A DNA stretch of 64,000 bases, from positions 186,001-250,000 of the forward strand of contig JBGPHC010000002.1 of assembly GCA_041484195.1 (NCBI GenBank), written 5' to 3'. The notes beneath the pieces were generated by a model. It saw only the letters and a list, made by a program, of their open reading frames with translations. It ran no database searches and had not been told where the DNA came from. A program made the translations under genes and the position numbers. Every line of letters starts with the position of its first letter. Position 1 is the first letter of the stretch. This document shows positions 54,439-63,536 of this stretch, piece after piece. The stretch comes from PSRI01 sp041484195. GTDB taxonomy: Bacteria > Bacteroidota > Bacteroidia > Chitinophagales > Chitinophagaceae.

Positions 54439-55803
54439 TTAGCCCCTGAGGTGAAATGCTTTAGGTTGTACAAATGCACGAATCCCCTGGTAAGACAAGG
54501 TAACACCAAGACCCGAATGCCTGCGTCCCGACCAGGGCAGCCCCGCGCTGACGCGATCACAGCAATTCCAATAAACGGTTCCCGTATTCAATTGTTTCAT
54601 AATTGCTTCGGCCCTTTCAAAACTTTTTGAATACACGGCGGCTGTCAGACCATATTCTGTATCCTGCATGAGTTGAGCGGCTTCTTCGTCATCTTTCACT
54701 TTCTGAATTCCCACAACCGGCCCGAATGATTCTTCTTTCATTAGCCTCATTTGGTGATTGACATTCACCAATACGGTGGGTTCTATAAAATAGCCCTTCC
54801 CCTCCGGCTGATGCCCTCCGCACAATATGGTAGCTCCTTTTTCTCTGGCATCCTGGATCTGTGATAGCAAAAAATCCACTTGTCCTTTCCTCGTCAAAGG
54901 ACCAATATCCGTGTCCGCATCCACGGGATTCCCTATGCGCAATTTTTTTGCCTGTCTCGTAAATGAATCCACAAAGCGGTCGTAGATTTTTCCATGGACA
55001 TATATGCGTTCCACCGCGCAACAACTCTGGCCATTATTGTACACAACCCCCTCCAATACAGCTTCGGCCACTTTATCAATATCCTCAATATCATCCATCA
55101 CGTACAGCGGGTCCTTCCCCCCTAATTCCAACTGGCAGGGAACCAGTTTGGGCGCCACTTTTTCCGCGATACTTTTCCCGGTTCGAAAGCTGCCGGTAAA
55201 AAAATATCCATCCAATGGCAGGGACAATATCATTTCGCCCACACCCCCTTTGCCAATCGCTGTCTGGAAAACATTTTCAGGGATACCTGATCTGTACAAT
55301 AATTGCTGAATAGCCAAGCCCGTAAGGGTTGAATATTCCGAGGGTTTGTACAACACTGCATTACCTCCAATCAAAGCCGGAATGATCACGTTCATTCCTA
55401 CCAGGTAAGGGTAATTCCAGGCGCTGATATTGGCAATCACGCCCAGGGGCTCATACACAATCTTTTCCCGGGTGGCTCCTTCAGTAGTGATCCATTCATC
55501 TCTCAGCCACTTCGCAGAATGGTCTATAAAAAATTTAATCCTTGCACGTGCTCCGTTCAGTTCATTGTAGGATTGCTGCAATGGTTTTCCCACTTCACTG
55601 GTTAGTGTTGCAGCCAGATGAACTTTTTCTGTCTCCAGTAAATCATAAAACTTTGCAATGAGGGCAATCCTCCTGTCAGTTGGCAGAGCCGCCCATTCAG
55701 GCTGGCCATTTTTCAGTAGCCTGAATTTTTCGTGAATCGTCTTTTCATCGTCTTCCCTCAATTCCTCCAGCACTTCTTCCGTAGCAGGGTTAATGACTTT
55801 CAT
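54439..55803 (-). CDS. NAD(P)-dependent aldehyde dehydrogenase
   Basis: A 454-residue aldehyde dehydrogenase of the succinate-semialdehyde type. The start at MKVINPATEEVLEEL is preferred over an ATG 18 bases upstream. The nucleotide-binding region (FFTGSFRTGKSIAEKV), the glutamate in QLELGGKDPLYVMDD, and the nucleophile in NNGQSCCAVERIYV (first or second Cys) are present. It is the last gene of the five-gene amine cluster (permease, glutamine synthetase, Fe-ADH, amidotransferase, this gene). In such a setting it would oxidise a gamma-glutamylamino aldehyde to the acid, as PuuC does in E. coli. Confidence 0.88.
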   Translation of the reverse strand: MKVINPATEEVLEELREDDEKTIHEKFRLLKNGQPEWAALPTDRRIALIAKFYDLLETEKVHLAATLTSEVGKPLQQSYNELNGARARIKFFIDHSAKWLRDEWITTEGATREKIVYEPLGVIANISAWNYPYLVGMNVIIPALIGGNAVLYKPSEYSTLTGLAIQQLLYRSGIPENVFQTAIGKGGVGEMILSLPLDGYFFTGSFRTGKSIAEKVAPKLVPCQLELGGKDPLYVMDDIEDIDKVAEAVLEGVVYNNGQSCCAVERIYVHGKIYDRFVDSFTRQAKKLRIGNPVDADTDIGPLTRKGQVDFLLSQIQDAREKGATILCGGHQPEGKGYFIEPTVLVNVNHQMRLMKEESFGPVVGIQKVKDDEEAAQLMQDTEYGLTAAVYSKSFERAEAIMKQLNTGTVYWNCCDRVSAGLPWSGRRHSGLGVTLSYQGIRAFVQPKAFHLRG

Positions 55804-55876
55804 CTGGATTATTTTTTTCAATGCTTTTGCCAGGCAGAATTTTATTTTCCTAACTCATACCTGAAATTGTATTTCC

Positions 55877-56590
55877 CTATGCGCTTCTGTCGTGGGACGC
55901 AGCAATAAACGAACTTCTTATATTCTGGACAAAATTCCCATCCTGGTCATCCATCCTTTCGGGGTGCCATTGCACCAGACATAGAAAGGGTTTCCCACTG
56001 GGTTCTTTTCTTTCCATTGCTTCCACCACGCCATCCGGTGAAAAAGCACTTGCCACCAAATCAGCGCCAATCCTGTCTGCACTCTGATGATGATTACTAT
56101 TTACTGTTCCATGGTCCGACTGTACCATCCTGAAAAACCACGAATTGGGATCTACTTGAATGGCATGGTGGCGGTCCCGGCCATCCTCCAATTTAGAATG
56201 GTTGAATTTGCCCCAGCGGGGAATATCCGGAATCAGGGTTCCTCCAAAAAATGCATTGCCGATCTGCAGACCGCGGCAAATCCCCAACAGGGGAAGCTCC
56301 TTCCGTTGACATAATTCCAACAGCTTCCATTCAAATTCATCCCGATTCTCATTCACGTCGGTCTTATAGCAAAATTCATAGTATTCAGGCATTCCATAGA
56401 ATCGCGGATGCAGGTCTTCACCGCCGGTAAGCACCAGGCCATGACATCTTTCCAGGTCCCGGATACTACCATTTTCATAATCGAGTCTTACCACTTCGGT
56501 CACCTGCGGGCAGGCGCCTATCCATTTGCTATAGTTCGCGAACTTGCTGCAATCACTAACTCCTATGATCAATTTATTTGCTTTAACCAT
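55877..56590 (-). CDS. Class I glutamine amidotransferase / gamma-glutamyl hydrolase-type
   Basis: A 237-residue C26-type hydrolase. The nucleophile is in LLGICRGLQIGNAFFGG, the oxyanion segment is GLVLTGGEDLHPRFYG, and the His-Glu pair is in LVQWHPERM. PuuD of E. coli and related enzymes release free amine products from gamma-glutamyl conjugates. Its place in the cluster suggests that it splits gamma-glutamylglycine or a related product at the end of the pathway. There are 74 bp to the aldehyde dehydrogenase gene and 47 bp to the alcohol dehydrogenase gene. Confidence 0.88.
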   Translation of the reverse strand: MVKANKLIIGVSDCSKFANYSKWIGACPQVTEVVRLDYENGSIRDLERCHGLVLTGGEDLHPRFYGMPEYYEFCYKTDVNENRDEFEWKLLELCQRKELPLLGICRGLQIGNAFFGGTLIPDIPRWGKFNHSKLEDGRDRHHAIQVDPNSWFFRMVQSDHGTVNSNHHQSADRIGADLVASAFSPDGVVEAMERKEPSGKPFLCLVQWHPERMDDQDGNFVQNIRSSFIAASHDRSA

Positions 56591-56637
56591 TTTTCTTTGA
56601 AAATTGATCCGGATCGTTTTCCCGGTCCTTTATCATA

Positions 56638-57789
56638 CTAGAGTGCTTCCAGGTAAAGTTGTTTAAAATCCGCCCTGCTGACAGGCTTGGGGTTATTGGG
56701 ATGTGCGAAATCCGCTTCGGCCAGCCCGGCCAGGGTTTCTATATGTTCCATCTTCACTCCTATGTCACGCAGTTTGTGCGGAATGTTGATAGCAGTATTC
56801 AGGTCAAACAAATATTGCACTACCGCTTCGCCATTTTCTTCTTCCAATTCAAGTGCCTTTGCAATCCTTCTGAATGCCCCTTCAAAACCGGCAATATTGA
56901 ATCGCATGCCATAGGGAATATTAACCGCATTGGCGAGACCATGATGTGTATCAAGCAATGATGATAATGGGTGTGCCAATGAATGAACTACGCCCAGGCC
57001 CTTTTGAAAAGCGATGGCGCCCATCATGGAAGCCATTAGCATTTTGGATCTCGATTCGAGATCGGGCTTCAGCGTGGCTTTTTCCAGGGAATCCCTGATC
57101 AATGAAATCCCTTCCAGCGCAATGCCTTCGCAAATCGGATGCGGATTCTTCGCCAAATACGCTTCCATATTGTGGGTCAGCGCATCCATACCCGTTGCCG
57201 CGGTTACAAAGGCAGGCAAATCCATCGTAAGCAATGGGTCGGCGAACACAATTCTTGCCATCAGTTTTGGAGAGAACAGAATTTTTTTCTGGTGCGCCTT
57301 GTCGTCGGAGATAATCGCACTTCTTCCCACTTCACTGCCTGTGCCGGAAGTTGTTGGAATCGTAACAAAGTGCGGCACCTCATTCGTGACATAAATATCA
57401 CCACCTATCAGGTCATCATATTTGAATAAATCCTCCCGATGATTAACCCGTAAGGCGATGGCCCTTGCCACATCTAAAGCAGCTCCTCCGCCAATCCCAA
57501 CAATGGAATCCCGCTTAGTGACATCCCAGACGCTCGTGCCCTTGTACACGTCCGATTTCACAGGGTTCTTATGGATCTCACTGAATTGCTCAACCGAAAT
57601 CTGGTGTTTTCGCAAATCTTCCACGATGGATTTAAAAAAAGGGAGTTGGGCAATGGTAGGATCCGTGACCAATAGCGGCGCTTTCAGGTGCTGTTGCGCG
57701 AGATATGCAGGCAATTCCCTGGAGGCTCCCGCGCCAAACCGGATGGTTGTGGGAAAATTAAATTGCCTTATCACTGTGTAATCAACCAT
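56638..57789 (-). CDS. Iron-containing alcohol dehydrogenase
   Basis: A 383-residue group III alcohol dehydrogenase. The NAD site is VGIGGGAALDVARAIAL, and TIPTTSGTGSEVGRSAI follows. The metal ligands are in ATGMDALTHNMEAYL (D and H), HSLAHPLSSLLDTHHG (two H). It lies 168 bp after the glutamine synthetase-like gene in the same direction. An alcohol dehydrogenase is not part of the putrescine (Puu) route, in which an amine oxidase makes the aldehyde, and its presence here is what points to a hydroxylated amine such as ethanolamine. Confidence 0.9.
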   Translation of the reverse strand: MVDYTVIRQFNFPTTIRFGAGASRELPAYLAQQHLKAPLLVTDPTIAQLPFFKSIVEDLRKHQISVEQFSEIHKNPVKSDVYKGTSVWDVTKRDSIVGIGGGAALDVARAIALRVNHREDLFKYDDLIGGDIYVTNEVPHFVTIPTTSGTGSEVGRSAIISDDKAHQKKILFSPKLMARIVFADPLLTMDLPAFVTAATGMDALTHNMEAYLAKNPHPICEGIALEGISLIRDSLEKATLKPDLESRSKMLMASMMGAIAFQKGLGVVHSLAHPLSSLLDTHHGLANAVNIPYGMRFNIAGFEGAFRRIAKALELEEENGEAVVQYLFDLNTAINIPHKLRDIGVKMEHIETLAGLAEADFAHPNNPKPVSRADFKQLYLEAL

Positions 57790-57958
57790 GAGATTATCCG
57801 AATTATGCCATGAATAATTTTTGTTGAAAATGAAGTTTTATTTACGGCAGCAACGCTTTTTCAGCTTCGTTGTGCCCTGCCCGCCGCACTGCTAAGGCAG
57901 GCGAGGTCACTCCCTTCAGGTTCCTGTAGTTCCATGAGCTCCATTCATTTCCAAAATC
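57790..57958. other. Intra-cluster gap with a short GC-rich inverted repeat
   Basis: A 169-bp gap between the glutamine synthetase-like and Fe-ADH genes. Near 57877-57903 the sequence reads CCTGCCCGCC ... GGCAGGCG, an imperfect inverted repeat richer in GC than its flanks. It might fold in RNA and tune expression of the downstream genes, or be a small interspersed repeat. Confidence 0.35.
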
Positions 57959-59329
57959 TCATATGATTTCCAGATACCGTTTCAATTCCCAATCAGTGAC
58001 CACTTTCGAAAATTGGCGCCATTCCCATTCACGGGTTGCTGTAAAATGATCCGTGAAAGCATCGCCGAATAATTCCCTGGCCAGAGGTGATTGTTTCATC
58101 GCCATGGAAGCTTCCCAAAGATTGGAAGGCAGCCGGCCGTTCCTTATATCTTTATAACCATTGCCAATGGTTGCTGCAGTTTTCAATTTCAATTTCTTCC
58201 TGATCCCATAGATTCCCGAAGCCAGGCAGCCGGCCATCGCCAGGTAAGGATTGGCGTCAGAACCCACCACCCTGGTCTCCAGCCTGCAACTTGTGGCACT
58301 ACCTGGAAGAGCCCTCAGTGCTGTGGTGCGGTTGTCAATGGCCCAGGTAACTGTAGTCGGCGCCCAGGCCCCCTCAACAAGTCTTTTATAACTGTTAATG
58401 GTAGGCGCAAACATCGGAAGGATATGCGGTAGGCATTCCAATTGTCCCGCCAGGTAGTGCTCCATTAGACTGCTCATGCCCGATTTTGTCTTCTTATCAA
58501 AAAATAAATTCCTTTTACCGTCCGCGGACCAAAGGCTCTGGTGAACATGCCCACTGCAACCGGGCAGGCTTTCATTCCATTTCGCCATGAAGCTTGCAAT
58601 CAATCCGTGGCGGTGGGCTATTTCTTTCACACCGCTCTTAAACAGGACCGCGCGGTCGGCGGCTTCCAGCACGCCTGCATAGAGTATTGCCGCTTCGTAC
58701 ACGCCGGGGCCCGTTTCCGTGTGAATTCCTTCAAGCGGAACTTTGAATTTCCGCAGCAGGTCGAATAGATCGTGAAAAAAAGAGCCTTCCTGGGAAGCCC
58801 GCAGTATGGAATAGCCGAACATACCCTGCGTCATCGGCTTGAGATCCCGGAATTTATTTTCATACAATTCCGAAGCGTTATTTACAAAATTAAACCATTC
58901 AAACTCCTGCGAAAATTGGGGAAGATAACCGTCATCCTCCGCCTGCAGAGAAATTCTTTTCAATAGGCTCCTGGGACATACGGGAAGTTCATTGCCCGCA
59001 GCGTCTCTGAAATCAGCGAGAAAAAAAGGAAGATCATCTTCCCATGGAACCTGTCTGAAGCTATCCAGATCAACTACCGCCATTGCATCCGGATAGCCCG
59101 AATGCCATCCGGTAAACTTTGAGTTATCATAAGCAGCATCTCCGGCATCCCAACCAAAAACAACATCGCAAAAGCCAAAGCCCTTTTCAATTACCGATCT
59201 GAATTTTTCAATACTGATCAGTTTCCCTCGCAGCACGCCATCAATATCAGTAATGGCAAGCTTTATTTTTTCAGCGCCCCTTTCCGCCAGGATTTGCAGG
59301 ATCTCTTTACTTTTCAGTTGTTTGGGCAT
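57959..59329 (-). CDS. Glutamine synthetase-like gamma-glutamyl-amine ligase (GlnA4/PuuA type)
   Basis: A 456-residue enzyme of the glutamine synthetase fold. The first residues (LAERGAEKIKLAITDIDGVLRGKLI) and the core motifs (GIHTETGPGVYEAAIL, GCSGHVHQSLW, NSYKRLVEGAWAPTTVTW, RLETRVVGSDANPYLAMA) match the gamma-glutamylpolyamine/ethanolamide synthetase side of the family (PuuA, GlnA3/GlnA4), not housekeeping GlnA. It overlaps the upstream permease gene by 23 bases, which ties uptake to ligation. The natural amine is not proven; the ethanolamine-type permease and Fe-ADH favour ethanolamine. Confidence 0.87.
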   Translation of the reverse strand: MPKQLKSKEILQILAERGAEKIKLAITDIDGVLRGKLISIEKFRSVIEKGFGFCDVVFGWDAGDAAYDNSKFTGWHSGYPDAMAVVDLDSFRQVPWEDDLPFFLADFRDAAGNELPVCPRSLLKRISLQAEDDGYLPQFSQEFEWFNFVNNASELYENKFRDLKPMTQGMFGYSILRASQEGSFFHDLFDLLRKFKVPLEGIHTETGPGVYEAAILYAGVLEAADRAVLFKSGVKEIAHRHGLIASFMAKWNESLPGCSGHVHQSLWSADGKRNLFFDKKTKSGMSSLMEHYLAGQLECLPHILPMFAPTINSYKRLVEGAWAPTTVTWAIDNRTTALRALPGSATSCRLETRVVGSDANPYLAMAGCLASGIYGIRKKLKLKTAATIGNGYKDIRNGRLPSNLWEASMAMKQSPLARELFGDAFTDHFTATREWEWRQFSKVVTDWELKRYLEII

Positions 59330-60662
59330 AAAGCAATTTTTTTACGAAAAACTGAAACCAAAGATAGGATAGGCCCAGCAAGCCGAAATAGATCATCGCC
59401 AAATTAATATTGAGTGTGGTCATGGCTATCAGCGATAAAAAAGCGATGACCAGCGCTATTACCGGAAACCAGGGATAAAGCGGCACTCTAAAGGGACGCG
59501 GCATTTGCGGTTCTTTGCGCCTGAGAGCGATCACTGCTACCATCGAAATCACATAGAGGGTCAGCGCCCCGAATGCCGCAATAATGATTATCTGGCTGGT
59601 CTTGCCGCTGAGTAAGGCTATGATCCCGATGGCCATATTGATCAGCAGCGCATTGGCGGGAGTTTTGAAGCGCTTGTTAACTGCTCCAAAAATGGCTGGG
59701 ATATATCTTACTCTGCCGAATTCAAAAGTAGCGCGGCCCGCTGCCAGGATAATTCCATGAAAGGAAGCAACCAGTCCCATGAGTCCGATTGTAATGAGCA
59801 GGTGGTAGAGCCATCCGCTATTTCCGGTGATCCTGGAAAGCGCCAGAGGAAGTGGAGAGTCTGAAGGGCTGGCTCCCGGGTATGGATATACTACCGCTTC
59901 CCATCCGGCCACTCCCACGGAAGAAAGGAAAACTAAAATGCACAAGACGATCAGGGTGAGTAATGCTGAGCCAAAACCAATCAGCACATTGCGCTGAGGA
60001 TTGATTGTCTCTTCCGCAACATTTGCCACGCCCTCAAGACCCAGAAAAAACCAAACCGCAAACGGAATGGAGGCCCATACTCCCGTCCATCCGGCCGGGA
60101 AAGCATTGGCTCGTATATTCTCCGGTTTGAAATGCGGGAAGGTAATTCCGGCAAACAATAACAATTCAAATACGGCCAGCATGGTAATGACAAGCTCAAA
60201 AGCCGCTGCAGCCCTGACACCATAAATATTCAGTCCTGTGAAAATAATATAGGCCGCGATGGCAATACTGGTGACGGAAAGTTGCGGAAAAAAAATATGG
60301 AAATAGGCCCCAATCGCAGCTGCTATTGCGGGCGGTGCAAATATGAATTCGATGATCTGCGCCATGCCTGCCAAAAAACCAATATCCTTTCCCAATCCCC
60401 GCGTAGCATAATCGAAAACACCTCCCGCTTTTGGAATGGCACAGGCCAACTCGGTATATGAAAAAGTGAAAGTGATATAAAGGACGATAATGAAAGAGGT
60501 TGCGATGGCCAGTCCATAAGTGCCGCCTTCCGCCAGACCCAGGTTCCAGCCGAAATACATACCCGAAATAACGTATCCAACACCAAGTCCCCATAACATC
60601 AGCGGCCCCAGGGACCGGGAAAGCTGTTGCGAAGAGGAAGAATCCGGCAATTTTGAACCCAT
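59307..60662 (-). CDS. APC-family permease, ethanolamine-permease type
   Basis: A 451-residue, 12-helix amino acid/amine transporter. The start region LMLWGLGVGYVISGMYFGWN and the following LAEGGTYGLAIAT resemble the ethanolamine permease family (EAT), as does FSYTELACAIPKAGGVFDYA. Substrate helix text IEFIFAPPAIAAAIGAYF is also in keeping. The gene heads the five-gene cluster and overlaps the glutamine synthetase-like gene by 23 bases. A putrescine or amino acid substrate cannot be excluded. Confidence 0.82.
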   Translation of the reverse strand: MGSKLPDSSSSQQLSRSLGPLMLWGLGVGYVISGMYFGWNLGLAEGGTYGLAIATSFIIVLYITFTFSYTELACAIPKAGGVFDYATRGLGKDIGFLAGMAQIIEFIFAPPAIAAAIGAYFHIFFPQLSVTSIAIAAYIIFTGLNIYGVRAAAAFELVITMLAVFELLLFAGITFPHFKPENIRANAFPAGWTGVWASIPFAVWFFLGLEGVANVAEETINPQRNVLIGFGSALLTLIVLCILVFLSSVGVAGWEAVVYPYPGASPSDSPLPLALSRITGNSGWLYHLLITIGLMGLVASFHGIILAAGRATFEFGRVRYIPAIFGAVNKRFKTPANALLINMAIGIIALLSGKTSQIIIIAAFGALTLYVISMVAVIALRRKEPQMPRPFRVPLYPWFPVIALVIAFLSLIAMTTLNINLAMIYFGLLGLSYLWFQFFVKKLLYAQTTEK

Positions 60663-60835
60663 CTGATGAAATTAATTAAATAACAGAATAATCAATCAGA
60701 TTTATTCGACCGGTCTTGCTGTCAATTCAAGTGCGCGGCCTCATAGTCGAAATATCAAAGGGAGGCTTCATGAGAAATTCGGGAAATTCCTGTAATTTAA
60801 TTGTCGCTATTCCTGGGCAGACTCAATCTACAATC
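60663..60835. promoter_or_regulatory. Divergent promoter region of the amine cluster and ribokinase gene
   Basis: A 173-bp gap between two divergent genes. Both promoters must lie here; no exact box was found. An open frame reaches back to 60716 in phase with the ribokinase gene, but it does not look like protein. Confidence 0.4.
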
Positions 60836-61738
60836 ATGAAAAAGAAGATTCTGGTGGTTGGAAGTTCCAATACCGATATGGTTATAAAATCCTCGAGACT
60901 TCCCCTTCCGGGAGAGACCATCATCGGAGGGAATTTTTTTATGAACCCGGGAGGCAAGGGCGCCAATCAGGCAGTAGCGGCAGCCAGACTGAACGGGGAA
61001 GTGATCTTCCTTTGTAAGACAGGCAATGATATTTTCGGGAAGACAGCCAAGCAACACCTGATTGATATGGGCATTAATGTGGAGCACGTGATCTTTGACG
61101 CGGAGCATCCTTCCGGCGTAGCTCTGATAAACGTAGATGAACAGGGAGAGAATTCCATCACGGTGGCATCCGGAGCCAATGGCAACCTGTTGCCACAGGA
61201 AGTAGAACAGGTATTGAATGCCACTGCGGAGCAGGTGAAAATAGTATTGTTACAGCTGGAAATTCCGCTGCCTTCGGTCATTCATGCCATAAGGAAGGGT
61301 GCCGCCATCTCCAAGATTATCATAGTAAATCCCGCGCCGGCGCATCAATTACCCGATGATATCTATCCGCTGATCGACTATCTCACACCAAATGAGCAGG
61401 AAGCGGCGTTGCTGGCAGGAATTCCCATCAAAAATATCAGCGATGTGGCGAAAGCCGCGGACAAACTATTGGAAAAGGGAGTCAGGACCGTGATCGTCAC
61501 TTTGGGAGAAAATGGTTCTTATATTGCCAGCCGCAGCTTACGCAAACATATACCTGCCAGAAAGGTGAGGGCGGTTGATTCTACGGCTGCCGGAGATGTG
61601 TTCAACGGGGCATTGGCCACCGCGCTCGCGGAAGATATGCCCCTGGAAGAAGCGGTGGATTTTGCCGCTTCGGCTGCAGCAATTTCTGTAACCCGCCTGG
61701 GAGCGCAATCCTCAGCTCCTTTCAGGAATGAAATTTAA
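60836..61738 (+). CDS. rbsK: Ribokinase
   Basis: A 300-residue PfkB-fold kinase that phosphorylates ribose to ribose 5-phosphate. The start at ATG 60836 (MKKKILVVGSSNTDMVIK) is preferred; the in-frame upstream part is not protein-like. Ribokinase marks are GSSNTDMV, GGNFFMNPGGKGANQAVAAA, and the catalytic DSTAAGDVFNGALATAL. The next two genes on this strand encode an ADP-ribosylglycohydrolase-family protein and a sugar-permease-like protein, which suggests ribose release, uptake and phosphorylation as one set. Confidence 0.92.
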   Translation: MKKKILVVGSSNTDMVIKSSRLPLPGETIIGGNFFMNPGGKGANQAVAAARLNGEVIFLCKTGNDIFGKTAKQHLIDMGINVEHVIFDAEHPSGVALINVDEQGENSITVASGANGNLLPQEVEQVLNATAEQVKIVLLQLEIPLPSVIHAIRKGAAISKIIIVNPAPAHQLPDDIYPLIDYLTPNEQEAALLAGIPIKNISDVAKAADKLLEKGVRTVIVTLGENGSYIASRSLRKHIPARKVRAVDSTAAGDVFNGALATALAEDMPLEEAVDFAASAAAISVTRLGAQSSAPFRNEI

Positions 61739-61961
61739 TCTCTCCGCAGCCGTCTCTACAATGACTCCGCATTCCGGTTGGCGCAATTCTTACGCCAATC
61801 TATGGAAGCAGGACGGAACCGCGAATGGAAATTTTTCGGCTTGCAAATGTTTTTGGAGTGCCAGTGCCTGAATACTCAGAATAATTCATGTAAATTAGTA
61901 TCATCCATGTACAATGAGACCCTTGGCCCCGCATCCATTCAATTTCCTCAACCAATGCAAA

Positions 61962-63521
61962 ATGAAAATATTATTTCTTTGCTTCTTGTTTTTCCTGGCT
62001 GGCATCACATCTCTTGCCCAGCCCAGAACGATCCTCATTTCAAAACAGGATTTGCAGGATAAGATTCGGGGAGGTTGGGCGGGGCAAACCATCGGTGTAA
62101 CTTTTGGAGGCCCCATGGAATTCCGTTTCCAGGGCAGTTTCATTGGCGACTATCAACCCATATCCTGGCACGAGGGCTACCTGAAAGAAAACATGACCAA
62201 CAATCCCGGGCTATACGATGATCTATACATGGATCTCAGTTTTGTGGATGTGTTTGAAAAATTTGGCCTCGACGCACCTACAGATTCATTTGCTAACGCA
62301 TATGCACATGCGGGGTATATGCTGTGGCATGCCAACCAGGCCGGCAGATATAATATCCTGCATGGGATCAAGGCACCGATGTCTGGCCACTGGCTGAACA
62401 ATCCCCATGCGGATTGTATAGACTACCAGATTGAATCAGATTTCGCGGGTTTGATGAGCCCGGGCATGCCCAATGTCGCGTCTTCCATCAGCGATAAGGT
62501 TGGACATATCATGAATTACGGGGACGGCTGGTATGGAGGTGTGTACGTAGGAGCCATGTATGCCCTGGCATTTACGTCGAAGAATATTCCATATATAGTT
62601 TCCGAAGCCTTGAAGACAATCTCACCCAGGAGTGAATTCTATCAATGCATCCATGACGTAATGGAATGGCACAAGAAATATCCCCTCGACTGGAAATCGA
62701 CATGGTTTGAGATTCAAAAAAAATGGGCCGATGATATCGGTTGCCCCGAAGGCGTTTTCTCACCCTTTAATATTGATGCAAAACTAAACGCTGCATATGT
62801 GGTGCTGGGCCTGCTTTACGGTGGCGGCGATTTCGGCAAGACCCTTCAAATCACCACTCGTTGCGGACAGGATGCAGACTGCAACCCCTCCACCGCGGGC
62901 GGAATCCTGGGCACGGTGCTGGGCTATGACAAGATTCCGACTTATTGGAAAATGGGACTGACCGCCATAGAAGACATGGATTTCAAATACACAACCATGT
63001 CTCTTCATGACGTGTATGAAATCGGATACAAACATGCCCTCGAAAATATAAGTCGCCACGGAGGCAGCATCCAGGGTTCTCAGATCAGGATATTGTCCGA
63101 AGCCCCGGTAGTAGTCCGGTACGAAAAATCCTTTCCAGGACTTTTCCCAGTTGCAAAAATTCCGGTTAAATGGTCAGCCGAAAAGGACGCCGTTAATTTT
63201 GATTTTGAAGGTATTGGATTTGTATTGAGAGGGGATGCTGCACCCTGGGGCAGCGAATCAGATTTTGTTTTCCATACAGAATTATATGTTGACGGAACCC
63301 TGGTGGAATCGCCGGAATTGCCAGCAAATTATACCACAAGGCGATATGAGTTATGCTGGAAATACCAATTGCCAAAAGGAAAACACCAGGTGACGCTGAA
63401 AATATTGAATCCGGGCAAGGACCACGAGTTGAAAGTGGATGATGCCATCATCTATGGAGACGTTCCAATAAGAGGTATGGATTTGAATGGCGCCGGCGCA
63501 GGAAAAAAATCTCTCAAATAA
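61962..63521 (+). CDS. Secreted ADP-ribosylglycohydrolase-family protein
   Basis: A 519-residue protein with a signal peptide (MKILFLCFLFFLAGITSLAQ); an ATG at 61914 adds 16 residues in front and is rejected. The ARH fold is marked by DKIRGGWAGQTIGVTFGG at the start, the metal residues in LYDDLYMDL, and the second metal site RCGQDADCNPSTAGGILG. A C-terminal beta-rich domain (about 390-510, with FHTELYVDGTLVE and KHQVTLKILNPG) may bind sugar or help secretion. Similar proteins belong to ribose-scavenging loci in Bacteroides, where they act outside the cytoplasm on ribosylated compounds. The true substrate here is not known. Confidence 0.84.
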   Translation: MKILFLCFLFFLAGITSLAQPRTILISKQDLQDKIRGGWAGQTIGVTFGGPMEFRFQGSFIGDYQPISWHEGYLKENMTNNPGLYDDLYMDLSFVDVFEKFGLDAPTDSFANAYAHAGYMLWHANQAGRYNILHGIKAPMSGHWLNNPHADCIDYQIESDFAGLMSPGMPNVASSISDKVGHIMNYGDGWYGGVYVGAMYALAFTSKNIPYIVSEALKTISPRSEFYQCIHDVMEWHKKYPLDWKSTWFEIQKKWADDIGCPEGVFSPFNIDAKLNAAYVVLGLLYGGGDFGKTLQITTRCGQDADCNPSTAGGILGTVLGYDKIPTYWKMGLTAIEDMDFKYTTMSLHDVYEIGYKHALENISRHGGSIQGSQIRILSEAPVVVRYEKSFPGLFPVAKIPVKWSAEKDAVNFDFEGIGFVLRGDAAPWGSESDFVFHTELYVDGTLVESPELPANYTTRRYELCWKYQLPKGKHQVTLKILNPGKDHELKVDDAIIYGDVPIRGMDLNGAGAGKKSLK

Positions 63522-63536
63522 ATCAGATCCTCCTTT

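Noticed and set aside
60716..60835. N-terminal extension of ribokinase
   Set aside because: The extra 40 residues match no ribokinase; the ATG at 60836 gives the standard start.
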